A stretch of 64,000 nucleotides of DNA from Allacma fusca (GCA_947179485.1 OX359246.1:54849632-54913631), one strand, 5' to 3'. Positions 26,144 to 39,151 are shown, counted from the stretch's first letter. Program-made: numbers and translations. The notes: generated from the letters alone by a model not told the origin.

Positions 26144-26572
26144 TTATTTTTTTCAGCTTACCACTATAAGTAAATCTATGGCATGTAATGACAATCTTAT
26201 AAGTCAGAATTATTGTTATTGAACATGTGTGCTAGCATGTTACTGTGCAGATTTTTATGAGGGTTAATAAATTCTCCCTGTAATTTCATTTCTATATCAC
26301 AAGCGGTAAATCAACTTGGTTTGTAGGCATAGCATAACATACTATAAGAGACACTCAAAATACATTTTTACCTGTATTGCACCGTATTATAATTTCAGTA
26401 TGCTTTGAAATACTAAACTCACTTTGGAACTTTCCTTTTAAAAATAGATTTTCTTAGGGAAAGGCCCTGAGGTAAAAAATAGTAGATGATAAATAAAAAA
26501 CTGGTAGTTCTATAGTATAATGTGTATATGAGTAAGAATTATTCTTGATCTCGAGCTTGTTTAAGTTCAATT
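26144..26572. other. GMC5 downstream region
   Basis: 3' UTR of GMC5 with AATAAA at 26266-26271, then AT-rich DNA without recognisable features. Confidence 0.4.
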
Positions 26573-26901
26573 ATGCGTACCATGGCTGGACAGGACTGGA
26601 AGGTAATGATTGTCAGAATGCACTTATTTTGAGATACACATGTTCAGTGTGTAGTGTATGAGTACGAATGAAGAAGCTCCATTCACAGTAAAATTTTACA
26701 TTTACTGTATTTATGTTTGTATTTCTTTATTTATCGTGTTTCGAAATGTACATATTTACTGATTTTTAGTTATATACATACATAGATGCTGGAAATTTTA
26801 CCTTACTTTTTATTTCCCTTCATTAGGAGTACGTTGAAGTAGCCGAATACAAAGCAAACCAAGACGGTTCTGCTATTTCTGCAGAACCCTACCTAAAATA
26901 A
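26573..26901 (+). CDS. Possible two-exon micropeptide gene (34 aa)
   Basis: Candidate exons 26573-26602 and 26827-26901. The first has two in-frame ATGs (26573 and 26582) and ends AAG|GTAATG; the second follows a strong pyrimidine-rich acceptor (TTTCCCTTCATTAG). Joining is in phase 0 and gives 34 codons, or 31 from the second ATG, with an acidic, soluble, Tyr/Glu/Lys-rich product and a TAA stop. I recognise no family. It could also be the 3' end of a longer transcript with upstream exons I did not find, or a chance pairing. Confidence 0.3.
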
Positions 26902-27027
26902 TAACTGCGTGCAGGCCTGTCGTCCTTTTTGTTTAATTCTTGGACATAACAATTGGAACTTTGATCATGTGCTAAAATAAACGTTTTATTAGATTCTACA
27001 AAATATATAGTTAAGTGCATCATCAAA

Positions 27028-29951
27028 ATGCATCTTTTGTTACCTCGTGGACAGGGGGAGTTTATGACATTGTTGAAATACTCTATCCTTGTTTTAATAC
27101 CAGAGTTAGTGCAAAAGCAGTTTAATGACTTCGCTCGTGTCGATTATTTCAATAATGCCCCTCAAGTCCATGATAGTTTTAATCAAACCTTTGATTTTAT
27201 AGTCGGTAAGTTGTGACAAGTAACCAGTTTGTCAAAAAGCTCATGTATATCTATAAAAGGTCAAAATAATTAATTTTGTCTGTCTTTTTCATTCAGAAAA
27301 TGTTAAATGCTTACTCAACTATTTTTCATTTTGCAGTTGGAGGTGGGTCCGCAGGTTGTGTTTTAGCCGATAGGTTATCGGAAGAATCAAACGGATTCAA
27401 TGTTTTATTACTTGAAGCTGGCGGAGACCCCACTTGGATATCGAAGCTACCAGGGACAGATCTGTTTGCTGCAAATAACCCAGGCAGTGACTGGTTATAC
27501 CAAAGTGTGCCACAGAAAGACTATTGCTTGTCTTGTTTAAATCATGTAGACCTATTATACAGTTTCCTTTTATACATTTTGATACAATGCTCAACTGTAT
27601 ATTTTTATTTACGTGGAACTTTATTGACTGTAGAATTTTGCTATCCGCAAATTTCTCCAGCAAATTACCTACCAAAGTCAGGCAACAATATACATAGTTT
27701 TTTTTATTAATGGTTTACTAGCAATTGCCCTCATGGAGGGGTTTGGGACTGGGAGGAACTTCTAATATTAATTTCTTGATGTACAATCGCGGAAATCCTT
27801 ACGGATTTGATCAATGGTCAGTTCTATCCGGGGACAAATCTTGGGAATACAAAAGAGTGCTAAATTATTTCAAGAAGTCTGAAAATTACATGGGTAACTA
27901 CCCTAATGGTAAGCTATTAACTGGTAACGGTACCCTGTATTAAATAATTACTCCTTACAATAAAACACGGACTCTTTCGCCCAGAAAGCCTAGACATTAA
28001 AAACCGAGCACACTTTTTAATAAAAAAAAAACATTAAGTAAATTTGATTTAATTAGAATTTAAATTTTAAGAAACTGAGATCAGCATGTATAGTTTTCCT
28101 AGCAGCATAATTACTGTATACCTAATTAGCTTCTTTACTCGGTAGGTAAAGTTCATGGTTGTGGGGGTGAACTTTTCGTTGAAGGAAATTACAATTTACC
28201 AGGAACCAGATACTTTTTCCGAGCAGTAAGAGAGAATGGATTCGTTGAGCAAGATATAAATGCTAACCAAACTAATGGTAACCAATTCATCTCAAGTGTC
28301 TTTCATTAAAAGTTTCATCCCATGTACTGATTATGCTGTAATGTGCGGGTAGTATATATATAGTGTACTTATTCCGTAATTTGTCAAGCTTTCATGCGAA
28401 TGGATCAAACTTCAATAAATGGCGTCCGATGGAGTAGCTACCATGCATTTTTAAGACCTGCTTTGTTCCGAAGAAATCTGCACGTCCGGCGGTACGCATT
28501 TGTTACCAGGGTACGATGGGATTTAAATAGAGCAAAAGGTCATTTTTACAAAACATATTTTAACGTGTTGTCATGTATACGTGTATTTACTCATGAATTT
28601 AGATCTTGTTTGAAAAAAGCCAGTCGACCAAGGCAGTTGGTGTGGAGTACATCTGGCATGGAGTGAGGAAATTTGCGTTTGCTTCCAGAGAAATAATTTT
28701 ATCCGCAGGGTCTTATAATACGCCAAAGATTTTACTACTGTCTGGAGTTGGACCCAAAAAGGACTTGAAAAAATTAGGGGTACAGTAAACACAGTTCTGT
28801 TTTAATTCCTGGTATTAAAGGAATACAGATTTCAATTTTCTTTACGCTGTATTAATTTTTACAGCTCCCAATCGTAAAAGATTTACCGGTTGGAAAAAAC
28901 TTACAAGATCACCCCACGACTCTTTTTCCAGTGATATTTAACAAGTCATACACATCGATTGTTTTTGAACGAGATGTGTTAGTAGACACAATATTTGATG
29001 CTCTGTATCCATCCAGGCATGGCAAAGGTGAAATACAAAATAATTCTATCTTACGTCCTATCAGTTTAGATTTAGCAGTTTTAAGCTTGATGGTTTTTCC
29101 CCTTTCAGGACCCCTCGTTGCGAACAACCTCCTCTCAACAGGATACATCTCCACAAAACTCAACAATGACATTCACTGGCCCAACATCCAAGCCATAATA
29201 ATGTACCTAGGAATTTCCCATGCAACGGCGTCAGTTTTCCTAAAGCTGCTTAATATTTACGATAAAAAATTGGAATCATTACTTGAACCATTTAAAGGTT
29301 TGGATGGGAATTTAGTTACCGTGTCTCTAGTGAGACCGTATAGTTTTGGGTCTGTGACACTCAACGGAACAAATCCTTTTAATCCGCCCTTAATTAACCC
29401 AAGCTTGTTCAGCGATAGGAAAGGACTAGACATGAAGAACTTAGTCTTAGGAATGAAACGCATGGTGGAATTCTATGAGAAATCCCCAACGTATCAAACC
29501 ATTGGGGCTCAGTTGATTCCTTTCCCATGGCCAGGTTGTGAAAACTTGGAATTTAAAAGCTTGAAATACTACCAATGCTACATTAGGCATTTCACATTCA
29601 CCTTGTGGCATCCCGCAGGAACTTGCAGGATGGGACGCAGGAATGATCCAACGGCTGTGGTGGACTCCAGATTGAGGTATGGAATGAATACAGATACTCA
29701 ACCTGACTATGATTTTGTAAATGGAGTGCATAAAAAGTGTGTAGGGAAGACTTGAATTATTCGAAAAATTTTACAGAGTTTTGGGACTCCAAAACATTCG
29801 TATAGCTGATGCTTCAGTAATGACACGGATCACAAATGGGAATACGCATGCGCCAGTTGTAATGATTGCTGAGAAGGCTTCTGACATGATTAAACAAGAT
29901 TGGGGTGAACAACTGTGGCCACCTGGTAGTCAACAACCTTGTCGATACTGA
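27028..29951 (+). CDS. GMC6: GMC oxidoreductase, 9 exons
   Basis: Exons: 27028-27205, 27337-27545, 27722-27908, 28146-28277, 28389-28510, 28603-28779, 28865-29027, 29109-29676, 29777-29951; 636 aa, the shortest of the six because the last exon is 24 nt shorter than in GMC2-GMC5. Rossmann motif VGGGSAG from residue 60, RGLGLGGTS, catalytic His557 (HPAGTC) and Asn601 (GNTHAP, with His where the relatives have Asn two residues later). It ends QQPCRY with no ER-type tetrapeptide. The N-terminus differs ([10 protein letters not shown]) but keeps a hydrophobic segment. Last gene of the array; its stop is 122 bp from the stop of the convergent acyltransferase. Confidence 0.93.
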
Positions 29952-30073
29952 AGTTTGTGCTTTTTAAAATATTTTAAATTATTTTACTGTTCACGAATGC
30001 GACAGTTATGTGTGCGTTTAAAAAAAAGTATTATTGACTGTAAATATTTTTTTTGTTAAATACTTTGTTGACA

Positions 30074-31853
30074 TCAGACTTCACAATTAAAGACACCGGA
30101 ATGGTTTGTCAAAATCTTAAATTCCTTTTCAATGTGACTTTTCAGTGCATCAACTTGCGTCTGCTCTAAAATTGCTTCATCCACTCCAATATTGACTTTT
30201 AAAATGCCATGCGCGCTCAATATGCCAATTCCGACACCTGAAAATTAAAAGCATACCATTAAAAATAGGAGGACAAAGTCTGTATAGTAAATACCTACAT
30301 ACGTATGTCTTTCCCATGCTTTGAGCAACAATAGTAATGCCAATATAAAATTCCTACCACAATTTCCACGCCAAAGCCCAGTCACAAACTCAATATCCTC
30401 AGTCAAACATGGTTCTCCAGCACTACGGAGTTCAATTTTGTCTTCCGGGCCAGGAAAATTTGAGAGTACAGCAGTTGTAAAATTATTCCGTATGAACATT
30501 TTAACGAGGAATCCTGGTAGTAGTCCAAAAATAGGCATGAATGTCCAGTTCATTAAAGGAGCTGGTGATTTTTTCAATTTTTTCCAAATTTCATCCGTTA
30601 GCTGAACACGTTCTTCAAGTAAGGCTGTGCCTACTGGGAATTTCATTATGCAAACGCACCTACGATCATTTTTTTAAATATTTTTATTCACAGAAGTTTG
30701 AATATGACTAATTGTAAGTATTGTAACTATATACATATGTCAGATTTAAGCAAATGAATTTGAATTTCAAATGGAATGCAATAATAGTTTGTGATACAAC
30801 TTACATTCTGTTCTGAACTTTCGAAGAATTTCTTCCCGGCCATGGGAAGGGCATTCCGACGTGGAAATATTCAGGCACCTTCATGTCATTCTCAAGCATA
30901 AAGTTTCTAAATCCCCCACAAACAGCTGCAAAAACAAATCCCGAGAACGTGACCCCCCACTTTTTACAATTCCCTTTAATAAAATCCAATTCATATTTTA
31001 AATGTCCTGTCCTGAGCTTTTTTTGGAGGTTTTTTCCTTTAATTCGGAAAGCATTAATGTCATAACTCCCAGGGCCTTGTTTCAGAGAATGGTATGGTGA
31101 GCTCAGAAACATCCATAGATAGTACCAAAAACTAGGATTAACAGCTCCAGAGGAGTATATAGGGAGTGGTAATTTTTCCTTAATATTCTCCCACATGCCT
31201 ACGGCACTTGTGAAGGACTCCAGGATTGAAAATCCGTCCCCCAGTCCATGATGAACACGCAGGATCAAAACTGATAATTCTTCTCCTGGAAATTCGTCAT
31301 GTTGGAAATCGTTCACAACTAAGACTTCCCAGGGGCTTCTTTTTCTCGTGTAAGGTTTGCGGGGCAATTCTAAGCAGAACTCTTTTAACTCCTCATAGCT
31401 CACCGTAGAACTTTTCCCTTCGTATTTCCTTATATGATTTGACATTTCAAAGGAGTCATCATTTTTCCAGAATAAATACCCACCCCAACTGGAATAGTAT
31501 TGCTTGAATTCCGGGAACAGGAGTTCGTTTTTGTCATTCCTCTTGTCAAAATGAGCTGTTGCCATATCAAGGGTGATTTGATAATCTAAACGTCCTTTAA
31601 ATCCAATTGAAATCACTACAGTCTGCTCCGGTCTTGTGTAGAGATTATCATTAGCAACCACTGAATTTCTTAAGGTCATGATCTTTGCTGCTTTCAGGTT
31701 CAGAGTTTTAGATAAGCATTTTATGATTGTTCGATAAATGTAAAACGGGAGAATGAACAATGGAAGGAGCAAAAAACTTGGGAAACTTAAAACTGCCACT
31801 AAGATGAAAATCAGTTCTGTCAAAAAGTTACTTAATTTTCGAATGAACGTCAT
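30074..31853 (-). CDS. WS/DGAT-type O-acyltransferase, 3 exons
   Basis: Minus-strand exons: 31853-30805, 30659-30358, 30237-30074; 504 aa, in frame across both GT-AG introns. The family (wax ester synthase / acyl-CoA:diacylglycerol acyltransferase) moves an acyl group from acyl-CoA to a fatty alcohol or diacylglycerol. The signature HHxxxDG is HHGLGDG at residues 201-207, with the second His as expected catalytic base. The C-terminal half has SNFPGP at 416-421, matching the conserved NxxGP region, and ends in the usual short helix/strand region. Residues about 11-45 are strongly hydrophobic and should anchor the protein in the ER membrane. Length is typical (about 450-550). Whether it makes wax esters or triacylglycerol cannot be told from sequence. 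It is convergent with GMC6. Confidence 0.9.
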
Positions 31854-34136
31854 TTTAGTTTTTTTTTTGTTTACAGACTATTAAGATTCTGTGCAGGTAA
31901 ACTCAAACTTCAATAGCATCCTCTGAAGATGTTTGGACACTAAGATTGAAGGAAAGTTTGTACGAAGTCAGATTTAATTAAACTCTTCATTGCCAAAGCT
32001 GGACCTTGCATGTTTTTTCTACACTTAAATACCTCCCAGGTATGCCTAATAATTTGTATGAATTGACATATACACAGGATTTGGATTCATGCTCAAAGTG
32101 TATGTGTACAGTAGCGATACTTCCCTAAATTTTCCTGACGACATTCAAGTTGTTGTTATTAGTACTAGTTTTTACATTTTATATCCTGTTACTGCCCCAC
32201 TTAAGCAGGAAATAAAAGGAGTGAGAGTGCAATCAAGTTCAAATTAAATTGTGCGTGTTGACTTGTTAGCATGAGACATGTTTTGATGATCGTTTGCATT
32301 TTATTGGCAAAACTGGATATCCTTGTAAACAAACAATAAGTCTTTTACATGGAAATAGTTTAATACAATTATTACGATCACATGCATTCATAAACTTACT
32401 GGTTTACGTTATACTGTATTATAATTAATCGTGTATCAAAGTATTTGTTCCCTTATTGGTACTTGGTATATAGCCTTGCTTACATACTCATATCATTTAA
32501 TAATATTCGAGTTACATAAACGCTACGACAAAAGGATGACAGCTAGAATTTACAGAGCTTTACATGCCGTCGATTCTAGGTGTTATAGTTTCAAAAGATA
32601 CAGTATATGATACAAGCAGCTCGCAAATAGTTGTGAATATGTTCCGTAATAATTTAGTACCGTATACGGAAATATAATTAATTACATATTTAATTCTATG
32701 TGCATACGATATTAAGAGGCAATTTACAGTAATCTAAAAATTTGTCATATCTTACAGCATGCATTGTACATGTTATAGTGAATAAAGAAAATAAAACATT
32801 GTACTTGTACTTATATTGTGATTCTAAAGCCAGGACTTAACTGTAATGAAATTTTGTCACCAACCATTTAGAAGTTTAAAAAACCGTACGATTAGCATTC
32901 TGAAATAAGTGTCTATGAATGTGGTATAAATAATACTGATCTATACTATCTATCTATACTAATCTGGTATAATCTGGTATATAATAATATATAAAATATA
33001 TATATGAAGTTGATACACCATCCCTAATGGCGAAATGCTATTATTTATTAAAATGACACTGAGTCCCAATACAACACAACAAAAGGGTACAGAAATTTGT
33101 AAATGTAGAGAATTTACTCAGTCAATAACCTCAATTATGAGGAAACCGAATTATTGTTATTATTAATTAACGGGTTAACCGAATTCGGTTACGTTTACCC
33201 GTAGAAAACCTCAAATAGAGTATATCCGGAGGCTCCAACCGTTTTCATACCAACCATAAATATTATAAAATATGATCCAGCCTCGTAAAATAATTCCATG
33301 AAAGTATAACTTGACTGCCACGTCAAGTTTTGACATTTATTTAATAATTCGATTACATTGACCACTGAATAAACAGCTATATACCTTGAACTAGTTCCAC
33401 AAATAGTTACTGCTTTTTGGCTTCATGTGAATACCAGGAAATATTGAGTCCTTTTTACGCTATTTGGCTCACACTTACGAAGTTCCGAAGGAGATAGATC
33501 AATCAAAAAAACAATTCTAATAAAATCTGGTAAGCTTCCTACAAGTGAGAGAAACTACGTTCGGATTGTGCGACGAATCCCTGATGTGGCATAAGAACTG
33601 GAACCTTTTAAGTTTTAGACTGATCCACCAGTTCCATAGAAAATGACCCCAAAATTTCGTAGGTTGTGTACAAATTGTATAGTCTATAAATAATATTTAA
33701 ATAATTAAATTTAAATATTATTTTCTTATCCCTATAATTACATTGGTTTAGCCCGAAATGGGATAAATAGGCAAATGTTAGGCTTTAAGCACTTTCCCTA
33801 TCAAAATTCAATTACTTGTAGTTGTATCCTATGACTACAGCGTAGGACAAATTCAGAGTGGTCCCGTTCTAAAATTTTGTCCTGAACAATGCTAATGTTC
33901 TTCAGAATGACAGCGTATTGTACATGGTACTATAAATAATACGTACAATAAAGTATGCTACTTAGTGTTTCGAAAACTAGCATGACCTGTGCTCTCGTAA
34001 ATCAGCAGGACCATGCTAATCCCTTCGCTGTATCCCTTCCCTTCATCTCTCTCACTTGGTACGTTTACCTAATTCGAATATGTGTATTATTTTTTTTTGA
34101 GGTTGATGCCGTGCCGTGTATGCACTTATTTTTGTG
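31854..34136. other. Intergenic DNA upstream of the acyltransferase
   Basis: About 2.3 kb. The first few hundred bases should carry the minus-strand promoter. A very AT-rich, low-complexity patch lies at about 32930-33010 (TATATAA and CTATC repeats). Nothing else recognised. Confidence 0.4.
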
Positions 34137-34144
34137 CATTCAGT

Positions 34145-34656
34145 CAGGATAGACCAGTCTTAGACTGATGCTGAAGTACTGACTGCAACATTGAGTGACT
34201 GACTGATGACTGACTGAGACTGCGACTGATAAATCTAACTACAGCTGAAGACTTTGACTGACTTAGACTTATTTCTGGTTCAGGGGACTGACTGAGACTG
34301 AGACGAACGCTTAAACCAATGTAGGAATCAAGAAAAATCATAAAGCGTACATACCGTATCTAGCGGAGCAAAAATCTACATTGAAAATATTTGAGTTTTT
34401 CGTAGTATTTTACAAAAGCAGATTAAAGGTCATCAATCGTATTGAAATGCAGCACAAGAAAATTACAAAAAGTATGTATTTTTGAAAATTACACGCTGCC
34501 CTCTGGGACTGAGACTGATTCCAGTGACTCTTATAATGACTGTGACTGACTGAGACTCATAGGAAACGGCAAACAGACTTAAGGACTGACTGACTGATCA
34601 GAAACTTAAGACTGATTTTGACTTGGACTGAAAAAGGTAGGGACTGGTGGATCCTG
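34145..34656. mobile_element. hAT-like non-autonomous element (GACTGA-rich)
   Basis: 512 bp, terminal inverted repeats CAGGATAGACCAGTC / CAGGATCCACCAGTC, flanked by the exact 8-bp direct repeat CATTCAGT (34137-34144 and 34657-34664). Both ends are packed with GACTGA words, the centre is plain. It has no transposase. The target duplication length and the terminal CAG fit hAT, though the duplication itself does not match nTnnnnAn. Confidence 0.8.
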
Positions 34657-34664
34657 CATTCAGT

Positions 34665-34973
34665 GAGTTGGTAGGACTCTACTGTATAAGCAGCATTGTA
34701 ATGATAAACTTGCGTGCTTGGTAAAGTGCAGAGCAGAGGAGAGCAGAAAAATTCGAGCTACCACTCGAGCAACTAGGTGGTGTTTTTACGTCCTAGTGAG
34801 TCTGCGAACTGTAACTTCCTGTTATTCTAGGTTAAGTTTTCATCATATAAAAGACGTACAACTTTGATAATCTGCAGCCTAAATAAATAGCTAGTGTTAC
34901 CTGTTTTCAACACGCAGTTGAATGTTGTTAGTTATAATCAGAAAATTTGCAAAACAATGTTTAAGAACATGTC
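34665..34973. other. Short spacer between two hAT-like elements
   Basis: About 300 bp with a short purine-rich AGCAGAGGAGAGCAG run near 34730; otherwise nothing seen. Confidence 0.35.
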
Positions 34974-34983
34974 ATGTTTTTAT

Positions 34984-35898
34984 AAGGTTCTCATCGGATA
35001 GGATAATTCCCTTATCCTATCCGTATCCTATCCGATCCGAATTTTTACCGATAAAACTGAAGCGTATCCGATCCTATCCGTTTCCACCGGATTAAAGATA
35101 ATCTTATCCGAAGCTTATCCGTAACTTTTCGGATGACGTATTTATCCTATCCGAATCCATCGGATAAGAAAAAGGAGCTATCCGATCCTATCTGCGGATA
35201 CACGAAACAATTGTAGAAGTTGAAATTGATCCGAGACTGTGGCTTTTAGTTTTAAATACAATATACTGTTAGCTTATAACGTATTGTAATGACAGAAGAA
35301 ACTGCGCATAAATGTTTGCTTGGCAAAATATTTAATACAAATAATTTAACAATCGAGAGATTTTTGTTTTGAATATCCGATGTTCTCAAAAATTAACTTA
35401 CTGCAAACCTTTAACAATTTGAAGCCTATAAGAACAGGTTACTAGAATAAGCAACTGAAATTCAAAATAGGACTGAATTTCTGGTCGTAACATAAATACT
35501 TGAATGCTTATATTCGTGAAGTTCAGTTTTAGGTTTGCTATAAAAGCTACACCAACTGAAAAATGTACGAAAGTTTTGAGAAATTACCGAACTAATGTCC
35601 TGTCGGGGATTGCAGCAGATAGTAATTATTAGAATGGTTTTCATGTTTTCAAAAATTCGTTTATCCGCGGATATCCGAGGATATCCGTCGGATTATCCGT
35701 CAAACAAAAATTCGCCATCCGATCCGTTCGGATATTTTATGCAGTAGTATCCGATCCTATCCGGGATTTTTTTCGGATGGGAATGACATAACCGATCCGT
35801 TCGGGTAAATATCGGATCCGATAATCTTCATTTTTATCCTATCCGTATCCGATCCGTATCCGTACCCGTTCGGATATATCCGATCCGTTGAGAACCTT
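34984..35898. mobile_element. hAT-like non-autonomous element (TATCCGATCC-rich)
   Basis: 915 bp. Ends are AAGGTTCTCATCGGAT and, on the complement, AAGGTTCTCAACGGAT. A 10-bp direct repeat ATGTTTTTAT flanks it (34974-34983 and 35899-35908); if the element really starts TAAGG and ends CCTTA this is an 8-bp duplication TGTTTTTA. The first 250 and last 250 bp are filled with TATCCGATCC-type words on both strands, with an AT-rich centre and no transposase. Confidence 0.8.
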
Positions 35899-35908
35899 AT
35901 GTTTTTAT

Positions 35909-36263
35909 AGAGGCTTTCTTATAGAAGCGTACTAGTTTCAAAACTTGTTTAAAAGTTTTTCATCAATCGTCATAATTAGGGGGATTAACTTCCACAGTCT
36001 GTGTATATTAATATACACGCTTGTTCCCTTGCTTATTGTAAAGGTACAAGTTAATGCTCGCGTATTAGATTGAAGATAGCATGCTCCCTCATTGTCAGTT
36101 TTACTGTTTTTGGGGTGTTCTTATGTATACAGAAAGTACATATGGTATTAAGCATTTCATTTTAATCAATTTCTGTAATGTTGATTAATGCGAAATTTAA
36201 TACTTCTTATTGTCGGCATTTTTCAAGCAGCGCCCATAGAATCCTTACAAAGGTCCTCCCTGT
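35909..36263. other. Spacer, nothing recognised
   Basis: AT-rich DNA between two mobile elements without ORF or repeat. Confidence 0.35.
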
Positions 36264-36271
36264 ATTCAGAG

Positions 36272-37288
36272 CAGAGTTGATTTCGGGTTATGTATTTTGC
36301 TGGATCCGGCCATGAACATGACTTGGACATGAATATGCAAGTACCAATAATGATCAAACCCGAACTTGGTATTTTATGATCAAGTAAATACTTGCAGGAC
36401 CAAAAGTTCATGGCCACAAGTACTTTCTGCCAGAACTTGAACTTGGTGTAGTACGCGCGTTCAGTACATTTTTCTAACCCGAACATGAACTTGACTTGAA
36501 AATGAACCTGAACATGAATCTTCAAGTATTTTAAAAATTAAGGAATAATATGTATTATGTCATATTAAATCGACAATTTTGTGATTTTATTATCAGCAAA
36601 ATAAAAAATACAAACAAAAAAGAATCAGCTAACCACAAGCCCAAAAACTACTTTACAAATCCAATTCACCGAGAATATTTTTCGCCACACATTCTGCCCA
36701 CTGTTTCATTCAATCTTTTTTTAAAATTTTGTGCCACAGGCAAAGTACTCTCTTGTTGTTCTTGTTTGAAATTGTTTCTCCCACCATTTCAAAAGTATGT
36801 GTAATAATTTAGTTTTACTTCTAAATAATTAATTAATTTTTTCTACAGGTAAACATTTTTACTTTGGTATTAAAGTAACACGACACTATCGCATATACCA
36901 ACGACGAAGCTGCTGCCTGACATTCCTTGCATGATCTGTGTCAGGGCTTACAAAGAAAATGTAGCAGAAGTTTTAGAAAACGTTTTGCGATTTGTATAAT
37001 TTCCTCGCAAATCTTGGGGAAAGTATGCGAACTTGAACTTGAAAAAAGCAAGTTCGTGGTCAAGTATTTGGCAAATGAATCTTGAACACGAACATGACTT
37101 GACGTTCAAGTCCAAATACTTTACTTGAACATGAACATGACTTGAAGTAAAATGTCGTGTTCGGGTTCTGCTTTTGGCTGGCCATGACCCGATAGCTTCA
37201 AGTACTTTAAATTCTGGACATGAACATGACCCGAACTTGAACATGACCCGAAATACGCGTGGTGTACTTGACCATGCGATAACCTCTG
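36272..37288. mobile_element. hAT-like non-autonomous element (ACATGAACTTG-rich)
   Basis: 1017 bp, starting CAGAGTTGAT and ending with the complement of CAGAGGTTAT, flanked by the exact 8-bp duplication ATTCAGAG (36264-36271 and 37289-37296), a perfect nTnnnnAn hAT target. Words such as GAACATGAACTTGAC and ACCCGAACTTG crowd both ends. The two long minus-strand ORFs at the ends are products of the repeated word, not genes. Confidence 0.82.
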
Positions 37289-37296
37289 ATTCAGAG

Positions 37297-38283
37297 GTTT
37301 AGCAAAATACCTTATTATTTTTTACTTAAAGCTTTAATATTCGATTTAAACTGCTTACATTTGTGATGCCATCTCAAAAGTAATTATTTATTAACTAAAT
37401 GATGCTGCAAATTACAAATATTGTTCTACACAGTACTAATAAATAATAATTGATGAATAATAATCCAAATTGAACCTGGAGATTATTGCGTTACTATTTT
37501 TAAGTTACATGTACAATCATACATCAACAAAAAACAAACCTTCTGTGGGACAATTATCTAATCAAGAAATTTATTGCATAATACAGACAGAATATATGTA
37601 ATAATGAATGTATGTACGTTTTACATTTACATTATCATAAGCTAGAAAGTGACCGAAGACGGTCGTCTCTTTTCCTTATCAACATATATTATAGGTTACA
37701 TAATTGTACAGATAGAGTCAAGTTATTATTAAAAAGTTTAACCTTGAAATGTCAGAATCATTTAGTTACATTTACAAGTCTCTCCTTCATACTTTCGTTC
37801 CTTTCAATAGTTAACGATGTACTCCGATGATTTATTGTAAAGACTATTTAAGGCTTATTTAAGGAAATGATTATAAGAGAGAAACTATAACTTACTTCAA
37901 TGATCGAGATGCATAAATGACGACACGTGCATTTAGATACATCATGTATAAGAAGGTTGAATTAATTGTCTTTAAGAAATTGACCAAGTGAAAATGCTCT
38001 TGTAATTAAGATCCATTTATTTAGGTTAATTTTAAACATGTATTTTAAGAATTAAGCATAATCTTAATTAATAATAACTATTATTATCAAGTCGTAGCTA
38101 ATAAGAAATAATCATTATAAATTATGCTAACACAAAAAAAAGATATTTAAAAAAATGAATTAAGCGTCTAGAATGTGAACCGTGTTTGTTTGTTTAAAAG
38201 CTGCATTACTCCATACAAAATTTTTTTGTCTGCTCCTTGTAATGATCTGCAAGAAGGTCGAATAAAAAATTTAAATCGGTGAT
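37297..38283. other. AT-rich intergenic DNA
   Basis: About 1 kb of very AT-rich sequence between two mobile elements; no gene, RNA or repeat recognised. Confidence 0.4.
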
Positions 38284-38286
38284 TTA

Positions 38287-39151
38287 GGGTGGTATTCAGG
38301 TTACTACACTCACACTCAATCCACACTCAACTCACAAATATTTGAGTACGAGTGACGTTTTGGTATTCAGGTTGAGTTTTCTCAACCTCCACTCAGTGAG
38401 TGAACTCACGTTAGTGAGTGACACATTAAGTCACCAATTTAGTCACTAGATTCTTCACTCGCCTGTAATTGAGACTGATTTATCTGTAAAATAAAAGATA
38501 GAGCATTAATTGTAAAGTATAAGCGGCTTGAACTCCTCCAAAAGTTTAAAAATCTGCTTAAATTGAATCACAGGCATTTAAAATATTTATCAATTCACTT
38601 CGAACTTTTCAGTGACAATTTATTTCTCAACCATTCGTTCCCTGAATTATATTCAAAATATTTTAAGTAGTGGGTTGAAGGGTGGGTGTTGCGTTCTATT
38701 GGCAATTTTTCCCATACCTTTTCTTTGGCATCGTTGAAAACTATTGGTTTTTTTGTTTTCATGGGATTTGACAAAAATGAAATTAAAAATCCTCCTTCGG
38801 ATGTACCTAAAGGAGAAAAGTACCTTGTCCAGAATTTGATGTTTCTGAGGAGAATTATTGTAGGTAGTTTGTGTCATTTTGTGTGTGAAAATTAAAATAA
38901 TAAATTGTGCTCTTCTTAGAATGAAATTCGTTTGTTTAATTGAATTTTTCTTTAATGCCGGTAACTACTTATACATAATTATTTTGCATGTTTACCAACT
39001 GTAAGGGGTCACTTACGTGAGTGCTGATTTTATTTTTGAGTGGTGGAAACTTGTATTCCATTGCCACTAGTACTCACACTCATTCTCTGACTCACACTCA
39101 AGCTAGTTCTAGTGTTAGTGTGAGTATTTAAATGTAACTTGAATACCACCG
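38287..39151. mobile_element. PIF/Harbinger-like non-autonomous element (CACTCA-rich)
   Basis: 865 bp with terminal inverted repeats GGGTGGTATTCAGGTTAC and, on the complement of the other end, CGGTGGTATTCAAGTTAC. Flanked by TTA at 38284-38286 and 39152-39154, the 3-bp TWA duplication known for PIF/Harbinger. ACTCACACTCA words crowd both ends. A central minus-strand frame (about 38580-38770) of some 60 codons could be a relic of an accessory protein, but I cannot assign it. Confidence 0.65.

Noticed and set aside
36948..37244. 98-codon minus-strand ORF
   Set aside because: Same reason: read-through of ACATGAACTTG-type words inside a mobile element.
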